From: Collinsella sp.
Lineage (GTDB): Bacteria; Actinomycetota; Coriobacteriia; Coriobacteriales; Coriobacteriaceae
Direction: 5' to 3'
NCBI GenBank assembly: GCA_022713905.1
Contig: JAIHTM010000180.1
Span: 1 to 5,708 of the forward strand
Length of the DNA stretch: 5,708 bases
Shown here: positions 1 to 4,744 of the stretch, in pieces
Layout of the letters: each line of letters begins with the position of its first letter
Numbering within the stretch: position 1 is the stretch's first letter
The notes under the pieces: generated by a model
Database searches by the model: none
What the model was told of the DNA's origin: nothing
The model's input: only the letters and a program-made list of their open reading frames with translations
Position numbers and translations under genes: made by a program

Positions 1-29
1 GCGGGAGAGGCTGCTCCCGCCGGCTTTTT
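1..29 (+). terminator. Probable intrinsic terminator of an upstream unit
   Basis: GCGGGAG (1-7) pairs perfectly with CTCCCGC (14-20) around a 6-nt loop, and a TTTTT run (25-29) follows after CGGC. The CGGC at 21-24 may pair with a GCCG lying just left of the window, which would put the T-run directly after the stem. The arrangement fits a rho-independent terminator for a plus-strand gene outside the window. It ends only 20 nt before the first start codon and leaves almost no room for a promoter in between, so a leader attenuator is an alternative reading. Confidence 0.65.
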
Positions 30-49
30 ACTAAAAGGAAGGGCTTACG

Positions 50-709
50 ATGAAAAACGTTCTATGCTTTGGCGACAGCAACACCTATGGTTACGATCCG
101 GCGGGCATGCGCGACGGCACCGCGGTGCGCTATGCGCGGGATGTGCGCTGGTGTGGCGTGGCCCAACGTGACTTAGGCGAGGGCTGGCATGTAATTGAAG
201 AAGGCCTCAACGGCCGCACGACGGTACGCGACGACATGTGCCATCTGGACACCAATCTTAACGGCATTCGCGCGCTTCCGATGATGCTCGAGGCCCATAA
301 GCCGCTGGACGCCATTGTGATCATGCTGGGCACCAACGACTGCAAGACGGTCTTTAACGTGACGGCTGCCGATATCGCTCGTGGCGCCATGGCGCTGATT
401 CGCGCCGTCCGCGCGTTTCCGTGGACCGACGCTGCGCCTTGTCCGCGCATTCTGCTGATGGCGCCTATCAAGATTAAGCCGCAGATCGCCGACGTATATA
501 TGACCGATTTTGACGAGCGTTCCGTCGAGGCCTCGGAGCATTTTGGCGAGTACTACGCACATGTGGCTGAGCAGTTTGGCTGCGACTTTTTGAATGCCGC
601 CGACTTTGCCGAGCCGGGCGATATCGACTATCTGCATATGATGCCCGAAAGCCACGAGAGCTTGGGACATGCCGTGGCGGCCAAGCTCCAAGAGATGCTC
701 GGTGAGTAG
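50..709 (+). CDS. SGNH/GDSL-family hydrolase (arylesterase/acyltransferase-like)
   Basis: This 219-residue protein is predicted to be a serine hydrolase of the SGNH fold, cleaving or transferring acyl groups on small esters; the natural substrate cannot be read from the sequence. All four family blocks are visible: FGDSNT at residues 7-12 with the nucleophile Ser10, a Gly in EGLNGRTT (about 51-58), LGTND at 93-97 with the oxyanion-hole Asn96, and D193-Y-L-H196 near the C-terminus supplying the catalytic Asp and His. Length and the start MKNVLCFGDSNT resemble the compact cytoplasmic arylesterase/acyltransferase group typified by the Mycobacterium smegmatis acyltransferase. There is no signal peptide or membrane segment, so it is probably cytosolic. 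The start is supported by AAGGAAGGG at 35-43, six bases before the ATG. It is convergent with thiD and has no visible promoter of its own inside the window. Confidence 0.9.
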   Translation: MKNVLCFGDSNTYGYDPAGMRDGTAVRYARDVRWCGVAQRDLGEGWHVIEEGLNGRTTVRDDMCHLDTNLNGIRALPMMLEAHKPLDAIVIMLGTNDCKTVFNVTAADIARGAMALIRAVRAFPWTDAAPCPRILLMAPIKIKPQIADVYMTDFDERSVEASEHFGEYYAHVAEQFGCDFLNAADFAEPGDIDYLHMMPESHESLGHAVAAKLQEMLGE

Positions 710-715
710 CACGGC

Positions 716-760
716 CCCAAACCACCGCAAAGGTGCCTGTCCCCTTTGCGGTGGTTTGGG
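716..760. terminator. 18-bp perfect palindrome between convergent genes; bidirectional terminator or REP-like repeat
   Basis: Positions 716-733 (CCCAAACCACCGCAAAGG) are the exact reverse complement of 743-760, separated by the 9-nt loop TGCCTGTCC. It begins 7 nt after the hydrolase stop codon and ends 9 nt before the thiD stop, so it could end transcription from both sides. There is no T-run on either strand, which is atypical of a classical intrinsic terminator. The stretch GGTGCCTGTCCCC across the loop resembles motifs I recall from dispersed palindromic repeats in several bacteria, including Collinsella; that link is from memory and unverified. Confidence 0.65.
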
Positions 761-769
761 CTGCGAATC

Positions 770-1600
770 TTAATACTGCCACATGTGATTGACGGGGCCG
801 GAACCTTTGCCCATGTCAAAGCCGGCGGCGAGGGCGCCCGTTAGGTAGGCCTTGCCCGCGTTGACGGCGTCGGCAAGATCCATGCCCTGCGCCAGCGCGC
901 AGGCGATGGCGGACGAGAGCGTGCAGCCGGTGCCGTGTGTGTTGTCGGTCTCGATGCGCTTGTGGCGGAACCACGTGGTGAGTGGATCTCCCAGATGGTT
1001 GCCCTCGTCATCGAGTGGCGCGGGTTCGGCCAGTACATCGTTGTCCTCGTTGACAAGATGCCCACCCTTAACGAGGGATGCGCAACCAAAGCGGCGGGTG
1101 AGGAGCATGGCAGCATTTTGCTGCGTGCGCTCGGAGTCGACCTCGTAGTCGAGCAGGGCCATGGCCTCGGGAATATTGGGCGTGATAACCGTCGCTAGCG
1201 GGAACAGGCGGCGGGTGAGCGCCTCGGCGGCATCTTCGGCAATCAGCCGTGCGCCCGAGGTGGCTACCATGACGGGGTCGACTACCACGTTTGTCGCGTT
1301 CCAAGCGCTCAGGCGGTCGGCGATAACCTCGATAATCTCGGCAGAGGAAACCATGCCAATCTTGACGGCGTTGGGGCGGATATCGTCAAAAACGGCATCG
1401 ATCTGTGCCGCGACAATATCCGGGGAGATGTTCTGCACGGCGGTGACGCCCAGGGTGTTCTGTGCGGTGATAGCGGTGATGGCCGTCTCGGCATACAGGC
1501 GGTGCGCCGTGATGGTCTTGATGTCGGCCTGAATGCCGGCGCCACCGCTGGAATCGGATCCTGCGATGGATAGAACGGCAGGTACCTTACTGCGATCCAT
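770..1600 (-). CDS. thiD: Bifunctional hydroxymethylpyrimidine kinase / phosphomethylpyrimidine kinase ThiD
   Basis: ThiD phosphorylates HMP and then HMP-phosphate with ATP, giving HMP-pyrophosphate, the pyrimidine half used by thiamine-phosphate synthase. It is a cytosolic ribokinase-fold enzyme. The 276-residue length is typical. Visible marks are SIAGSDSSGGAGIQAD (11-26) at the N-terminus, TAQNTLGV (45-52) with the substrate-contacting Gln47, VVVDPVMVATSG (105-116), VKGGH (177-181) and the nucleotide-binding/catalytic THGTGCTLSSA (221-231) with Cys226; the end GPVNH is also family-typical. The ATG at 1598-1600 is preceded by AAGGGAG (1606-1612 on the plus strand), five bases away. It lies 181 bp downstream of thiC on the same strand, so the two pyrimidine-branch genes are neighbours. 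No TPP aptamer precedes thiD itself. No ThiE fusion is seen. Confidence 0.96.
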   Translation of the reverse strand: MDRSKVPAVLSIAGSDSSGGAGIQADIKTITAHRLYAETAITAITAQNTLGVTAVQNISPDIVAAQIDAVFDDIRPNAVKIGMVSSAEIIEVIADRLSAWNATNVVVDPVMVATSGARLIAEDAAEALTRRLFPLATVITPNIPEAMALLDYEVDSERTQQNAAMLLTRRFGCASLVKGGHLVNEDNDVLAEPAPLDDEGNHLGDPLTTWFRHKRIETDNTHGTGCTLSSAIACALAQGMDLADAVNAGKAYLTGALAAGFDMGKGSGPVNHMWQY

Positions 1601-1646
1601 GTTCGCTCCCTTGTTCGGTCGGATTCAAATGGGTCTTTAAGCCAGC

Positions 1647-1679
1647 ATTATAAAGATGCCCGGGCCGACTCTATGTCGA
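1647..1679 (-). promoter_or_regulatory. Candidate thiD promoter
   Basis: On the minus strand a perfect TATAAT lies at 1652-1647, about 47 bases upstream of the thiD ATG. The nearest -35-like hexamer is TCGACA at 1679-1674 (five of six matches to TTGACA), but the 21-nt spacing is long, so the -35 assignment is weak. If real, thiD can be transcribed independently of the thiC riboswitch leader. The -35 candidate lies within the preceding hairpin. Confidence 0.45.
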
Positions 1680-1687
1680 ACCCGGGC
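1658..1687 (-). terminator. Hairpin downstream of thiC; possible terminator
   Basis: GCCCGGG (1658-1664) pairs with CCCGGGC (1681-1687), and inside it CGAC (1666-1669) pairs with GTCG (1675-1678) around the loop TCTAT, with a small C/AA internal loop. On the minus strand the stem is followed by ATCTTTATAAT, a T-poor tail, so termination would be partial at best. It lies 95 bp after the thiC stop and directly before the TATAAT box of thiD. It could end thiC transcripts or modulate readthrough into thiD. Confidence 0.45.
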
Positions 1688-1705
1688 GGGCGATGCAATC
1701 TTTAC

Positions 1706-1777
1706 GCAAATGAAAGCAAATGTTCACACGTCAACAATTGACGGGCGCCAACTCGCTTCTAAAGCGATCGCAGCGAG
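1706..1777. repeat. Small repeats in the thiC-thiD spacer
   Basis: This part of the 181-bp spacer holds three short symmetries. GCAAAT occurs twice in direct orientation at 1706-1711 and 1716-1721, spaced by 10 bp. GTCAA (1730-1734) is mirrored by TTGAC (1738-1742). CTCGCT (1752-1757) is mirrored by AGCGAG (1772-1777), with an alternative CGCTT/AAGCG hairpin inside. No T-run follows the last hairpin on the minus strand. They may be chance, a weak transcript end for thiC, or binding sites; nothing here is a recognised operator. Confidence 0.25.
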
Positions 1778-1781
1778 GGAC

Positions 1782-3116
1782 CTAGTCCTCCATACCGAGA
1801 TCGATCGTCGTGCCCTCGAACACCTTGTTGACAGTGCGGACGGCGCACATCTTGCCGCACATGGTGCAGGTGCCTTCGGTGGCAGCGGGGGACTCCTCGT
1901 AGCGCTTCTTGCCGGTGACGGGATCGAGGGCGCACTTCCACATGGCGTCCCAATCGAGCTTGCGGCGCGCCTGGCCCATCTTGTCGTCCAGATCGCGGGC
2001 GTGCGGCACCTTCTTGGCGATGTCGGCGGCATGCGCGGCGATCTTGGTTGCCATGAGGCCATCGAGCACGTCCTGGGCGTTAGGCAGGCACAGGTGCTCG
2101 GCGGGCGTCACGTAGCACAGGAAATCGGCGCCGGAGCTCGCGGAGATGGCGCCACCGATGGCGGCGGTGATGTGGTCATAGCCCACACCGATATCGGTCA
2201 CCAGCGGTCCGAGTACATAGAACGGGGCGTTGTGGCACAGGCGCTTCTGCAGTTTCATGTTGGCAGCGATTTCGTCGAGCGCCATGTGGCCCGGACCCTC
2301 GACCATGACCTGGACGCCCGCGGCCCAGGCGCGCTTGCACAGCTTGCCCAGCTCGATCATCTCGGCGGTCTCGGTGGCATCGTTGGAGTCGTAGAGGCAG
2401 CCCGGGCGGCAGGAGTCGCCGAGTGAGATGGTCACGTCATACTCGTGACAGATCTCGAGCACCTCGTCGTAGAACTCATAGAACGGGTTCTCGTTGCCGG
2501 TGACTTCCATCCAGCCAAACAGCAGCGAGCCGCCGCGGCTGACGATGTTCATCAGGCGGCCGGTCTCCTTAAAGGTCTTGATGACCGACTTGTTGATGCC
2601 GCAGTGGATGGTCATAAAGTCTACGCCGTCCTCGGCATGCGCGCGTACGACCTCGAGCAGATCGTCCTTGGTCAGCTTGACCAGCGGCTTTTCCATGTAG
2701 CCGATGGCGTCGTACATGGGAACGGTGCCCACCATGAGCGGCGTCTCGTCGATGAGCTGCTGGCGGAACTGGCGCGTCTTGCCCGAGTTGGAGAGGTCCA
2801 TGATGGCGTCGGCGCCAAACTCCTCGGCGATCTTGACTTTCTTCCACTCCTCGGCGGCATCGGCCTTATCGCCCGAGATGCCCAGGTTAACGTTGACCTT
2901 GGTGGACAGGCCTTCGCCGACGCCAAAGGCGCGCATGCCCTTTTTGATATGCACGATGTTGGCGGGAATGGCGATGCGGCCGTCGGCCACGCGCTCGCGG
3001 ATGTACTCGGGGTCGCGATGCTCGCGCTCGGCAACCTCCTTCATCTGCGGCGTGATCTGCCCGGCCCGGGCGAAGTCGATTTGCGTGACGAGCTTGGGCT
3101 CGGTCTGTGTGCTCAT
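1782..3116 (-). CDS. thiC: Phosphomethylpyrimidine synthase ThiC (HMP-P synthase)
   Basis: ThiC is a cytosolic radical-SAM [4Fe-4S] enzyme that rearranges aminoimidazole ribotide into HMP-phosphate, the first step of the pyrimidine branch of thiamine synthesis. With the start used here it has 444 residues, the short form of the family that lacks the long N-terminal domain of the roughly 600-residue enzymes. Family blocks are clear: MDLSNSGKT (106-114), HCGI (171-174), SRGGSLLFGWM (193-203), SLGDSCRPG (231-239), VEGPGHM (272-278), IGGAISASSGADFLCYVTPAEHL (320-342). The C-terminal cluster site is C417-TM-C420-GKM-C424, that is C-X2-C-X3-C, one residue shorter than the C-X2-C-X4-C of the well-studied long enzymes. 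The ATG at 3114-3116 is preferred over an in-frame ATG at 3138-3140 because the latter lies inside the riboswitch aptamer and AAGGGAG sits 8 nt before the chosen one. Expression is probably controlled by TPP through the leader. Confidence 0.97.
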   Translation of the reverse strand: MSTQTEPKLVTQIDFARAGQITPQMKEVAEREHRDPEYIRERVADGRIAIPANIVHIKKGMRAFGVGEGLSTKVNVNLGISGDKADAAEEWKKVKIAEEFGADAIMDLSNSGKTRQFRQQLIDETPLMVGTVPMYDAIGYMEKPLVKLTKDDLLEVVRAHAEDGVDFMTIHCGINKSVIKTFKETGRLMNIVSRGGSLLFGWMEVTGNENPFYEFYDEVLEICHEYDVTISLGDSCRPGCLYDSNDATETAEMIELGKLCKRAWAAGVQVMVEGPGHMALDEIAANMKLQKRLCHNAPFYVLGPLVTDIGVGYDHITAAIGGAISASSGADFLCYVTPAEHLCLPNAQDVLDGLMATKIAAHAADIAKKVPHARDLDDKMGQARRKLDWDAMWKCALDPVTGKKRYEESPAATEGTCTMCGKMCAVRTVNKVFEGTTIDLGMED

Positions 3117-3120
3117 TGGC

Positions 3121-3215
3121 ACGGCTCCCTTCGTTGGCATTACCCATATCAGGTTTGCGGGTCAGGGCGGGCGCGCCCAGTCTCAGCCTGCCGTCTTGTC
3201 CTGCAAGCTCCCCGT
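3121..3215 (-). ncRNA. TPP riboswitch (THI element) in the thiC leader
   Basis: Read on the minus strand, this region has the hallmark TPP aptamer: an opening ACGGGGAGC (3215-3207), the GGCTGAGA core (3188-3181), and the block ACCTGATATGGGTAATGCC followed by AACGAAGGGA (3154-3126). AGCTTGC (3209-3203) pairs with GCAGGCT (3191-3185) to make the P2/P3 arm. An optional side stem GGGCG/CGCCC sits at 3165-3178. ACGG (3215-3212) pairs with CCGT (3124-3121) as the closing P1. The aptamer ends 4 nt before the thiC ATG, with no separate terminator or anti-terminator. This suggests that TPP binding shuts off translation by burying the ribosome site within the aptamer. The family assignment is from known consensus; the mechanism is an inference. 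Confidence 0.96.
3125..3131 (-). promoter_or_regulatory. thiC ribosome-binding site inside the aptamer
   Basis: AAGGGAG on the minus strand is a strong Shine-Dalgarno match 8 nt upstream of the ATG at 3116. It fixes the true start of thiC. The same bases belong to the conserved 3' segment of the TPP aptamer, directly before the closing P1 strand, so ribosome binding and ligand-stabilised folding would compete for them. Confidence 0.8.
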
Positions 3216-3224
3216 TTATGTAAT
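3196..3224 (+). promoter_or_regulatory. Candidate promoter for the membrane-protein gene
   Basis: On the plus strand TTGTCC (3196-3201, four of six) and TGTAAT (3219-3224, five of six) are 17 bp apart, matching the sigma70-type layout. Transcription would begin near 3231, about 57 bases before the ATG of the divergent membrane protein. The site overlaps the DNA that encodes the 5' half of the thiC riboswitch, so the two transcripts would overlap head to head. It is a consensus match only. Confidence 0.35.
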
Positions 3225-3231
3225 GGGCTCA

Positions 3232-3260
3232 AGTATAGCTCGAATGGGTACGATTGGCCT
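3232..3260 (-). promoter_or_regulatory. Candidate thiC promoter
   Basis: A TATACT box lies at 3237-3232 on the minus strand. A start about 7 nt downstream (near 3225) would place the aptamer, which begins at 3215, about 10 nt into the transcript, as expected for a riboswitch leader. No good -35 hexamer is seen at the usual distance (around 3255-3260), so the call rests on the -10 box and its position. Confidence 0.5.
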
Positions 3261-3287
3261 AACGAGCGTGCCTGTGGGGAGGCGAAC

Positions 3288-3809
3288 ATGGAAGACAAGC
3301 ATCTATATCGAGAGACGCAATGGGATGTGTCGGCCGAGGAAAGCCGTGCGCACCATGGCCTTGTCGCGATTGGTTTTGCGGTGCTTGCCGTGCTGGTGAT
3401 TGCCTTTTGTATCTGGACGTTTGGCGGTCGCGGCGGCGCTGCATGGGAGTTCGAGGCTGATGATAGCCTACCGATTATGACGGTGAGGAGTACTGGCGGT
3501 AATGCCAATACGCTTGCCGTTCCGGGCGATTATTGGTACCCGCGCGATGAGTTTGTGCAGTTGCAGCTGAGTGGTGGGTCCATTCCGGGTGAAGAAATCG
3601 AACGCGTGACGTTTGACGCGGCGCTCAAAACGCTCACGGTGAAGCTCAAAGATCAAGGAGATGTACCCACGACCATGGATATCGCCCTGACGGAATGGCG
3701 TCTGGAGCCTCCGACGGGTGTTGCGGTGTCCGAGGTTGAGCACGTCAAGATTGTCTATCAGGACGGTTCGACAAACGGGATTGCAAAGGCCGATGGCTTG
3801 GCGGAGTAA
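3288..3809 (+). CDS. Small single-pass membrane protein of unknown function
   Basis: I do not recognise this 173-residue protein. Residues 1-23 are charged, with acidic, basic and two adjacent His residues. Residues about 24-45 form one strongly hydrophobic helix (GLVAIGFAVLAVLVIAFCIW), followed by a glycine-rich GGRGG turn. The remaining ~125 residues look soluble and rich in short alternating hydrophobic stretches, as in a beta-sheet domain. No lipobox, LPXTG sorting signal or known catalytic motif is visible. It is probably a membrane-anchored domain facing outward, but the charge balance does not settle the orientation. The ATG is chosen because GGGGAGG (3276-3282) stands five bases before it. 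The reading frame stays open far upstream, but that part is antisense to thiC and its riboswitch. It is divergent from thiC and convergent with yaaA. Confidence 0.8.
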   Translation: MEDKHLYRETQWDVSAEESRAHHGLVAIGFAVLAVLVIAFCIWTFGGRGGAAWEFEADDSLPIMTVRSTGGNANTLAVPGDYWYPRDEFVQLQLSGGSIPGEEIERVTFDAALKTLTVKLKDQGDVPTTMDIALTEWRLEPPTGVAVSEVEHVKIVYQDGSTNGIAKADGLAE

Positions 3810-3832
3810 CGGGGTGTTTGGAAACGGCGGGC

Positions 3833-4642
3833 CTATTGTGCCTGCGCATTCATGAAAACCAGGGTGTTTTTGTCTGAAAGCTCGGGAAAGTGACGATAAC
3901 CAACGTCGAACGCGGTGAGCCCGCTTACATCCTCGAGCTTGTTTTCTGCCATCCAGCGCACCATGGAGCCGCGCGCCTTTTTGCTGGCGGTCGAGCGCTG
4001 GATGGGCTTGCCGTTGCGGATGCCCTCGCCAAAGAGGCATGTGACGGCCGTGGCGTCGCTCGCGAGGTGGGGCAGAACGGCTTTGGCATACTCTACGCTG
4101 GCGAGGTTGACGATCGTAGCGTTGGAGCCCGCCGGAGCGATGGCCCGTGCGAGCTTGTCGCCCCAAAACGCGTAGAGGTCTCGGGCATCGTCGACGGCAA
4201 GCTTCGCGCCCATTTCCAGCCGATATGGTTCAACGGCATGAAAGGGTCGTACGCATCCGTAAAGGCCCGAGAGGATCCACAGATGGTCTTGCAGCCATGC
4301 GATCTGCGCGAAATCCATCACCTCGGGCGCCATGCTCTGGTATTGAATGCCGTGATAGGACATGACGGCAGGGGAGAGGTGTCGGGCGAGTGCGGGATTG
4401 TCGAGATCGCCGTTTATCAGGATGGGCCCGAACTCATGCAGGGTGTTGAGGCAAGGCCCCAGCAGTTTGTCACTCACGTTCCATAGCGCCTGCAGACCGC
4501 CGCTGCCTTCATTCCGCTCGATATCTAGCAGTGCACGGTGGAGGCGAGCCGTCTCGTGCGCAAAAGGTGGAATGCCCAGGACTTCAAAAGCATCTTGGGC
4601 CGCGCGCATCTGCTTGGCGGGCGAAATGATGACCTGCAGCAT
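3833..4642 (-). CDS. yaaA: Peroxide stress protein YaaA (UPF0246/DUF328)
   Basis: In Escherichia coli YaaA is induced by OxyR and limits intracellular free iron during hydrogen peroxide stress; it is cytosolic and has also been reported to bind DNA. This 269-residue homologue has near-normal family length. It shows the family's signature blocks in order: ISPAK (6-10), SYHG (95-98), LSGLYGCVRP (124-133), PYRLEMG (139-145), DLYAFWGD (155-162), NLASVEYAKAV (179-189) and KKARGSMVRWMAENKL (221-236). The ATG at 4640-4642 has a purine-rich AGAGGAGAG (4654-4646 on the minus strand) at good distance. Its stop is 23 bp from that of the convergent membrane-protein gene. It lies 102 bp downstream of the aminopeptidase gene on the same strand, with a long hairpin between them, so co-transcription is possible but attenuated. 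No peroxide-responsive operator was recognised. Confidence 0.93.
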   Translation of the reverse strand: MLQVIISPAKQMRAAQDAFEVLGIPPFAHETARLHRALLDIERNEGSGGLQALWNVSDKLLGPCLNTLHEFGPILINGDLDNPALARHLSPAVMSYHGIQYQSMAPEVMDFAQIAWLQDHLWILSGLYGCVRPFHAVEPYRLEMGAKLAVDDARDLYAFWGDKLARAIAPAGSNATIVNLASVEYAKAVLPHLASDATAVTCLFGEGIRNGKPIQRSTASKKARGSMVRWMAENKLEDVSGLTAFDVGYRHFPELSDKNTLVFMNAQAQ

Positions 4643-4657
4643 GGACTCTCCTCTGCC

Positions 4658-4730
4658 AAAAAGGAAGTTGCGGTGGAATACGGTCTGTTTTGGCCGTTTA
4701 TAGGCCAGTTTAGTCCGTATTTCACCGCAA
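4658..4730 (-). terminator. 63-bp imperfect palindrome plus T-run after the aminopeptidase gene
   Basis: The outer arms are 4668-4683 (TTGCGGTGGAATACGG) and 4715-4730, complementary at 15 of 16 positions. CT/AG pairs continue inward past a single T/T mismatch. A central hairpin, TGGCC (4691-4695) with GGCCA (4703-4707), has the 7-nt loop GTTTATA. On the minus strand the structure is followed by CTTCC and a TTTTT run (4662-4658), consistent with an intrinsic terminator for the aminopeptidase gene 15 bp upstream. Its size and nested symmetry are larger than a terminator needs, so a small palindromic repeat element is an alternative. Confidence 0.6.
4697..4702 (-). promoter_or_regulatory. Weak -10 candidate for yaaA inside the palindrome loop
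   Basis: TATAAA on the minus strand sits in the loop of the large hairpin, 54 bases before the yaaA ATG. The hexamers at 17-19 nt spacing (for example GTGAAA) do not resemble a -35 box. If yaaA is not read through from the aminopeptidase gene, this is the only reasonable -10 box in the 102-bp gap. Confidence 0.22.
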
Positions 4731-4744
4731 GTTACAAGGGTTGG

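Noticed and set aside
1601..1646. A second TPP riboswitch in front of thiD.
   Set aside because: No CTGAGA or ACCTGAT core is present upstream of thiD. The spacer holds only short symmetries and a promoter-like box.
1706..1721. The paired GCAAAT repeats as the start of a CRISPR or operator array.
   Set aside because: There are only two 6-bp copies, which is too short and too few for an array and easily due to chance.
1656..2426. A 256-residue open frame on the plus strand.
   Set aside because: Most of it is antisense to the thiC coding region. Its composition (Gly, Ala, His, Val, Leu-rich) is typical of the shadow of a high-GC gene, and no ribosome site or family motif is seen.
3268..3280. 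CGTGCCTGTGGGG as another copy of the GGTGCCTGTCCCC motif.
   Set aside because: It matches only in GTGCCTGT, has no flanking inverted arms, and contains the ribosome site of the membrane-protein gene.
2445..3287. A long plus-strand N-terminal extension (281 residues) of the membrane-protein gene.
   Set aside because: It is antisense to the strongly conserved thiC and crosses the TPP riboswitch and both candidate promoters. A good ribosome site supports the start at 3288.
3468..4166. A 232-residue minus-strand open frame.
   Set aside because: It overlaps yaaA in another frame and runs antisense into the membrane-protein gene. It has no recognisable motifs, while yaaA has clear family blocks.
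3890..4486. A 198-residue plus-strand open frame.
   Set aside because: It is entirely antisense to yaaA and lacks a convincing ribosome site or family features.
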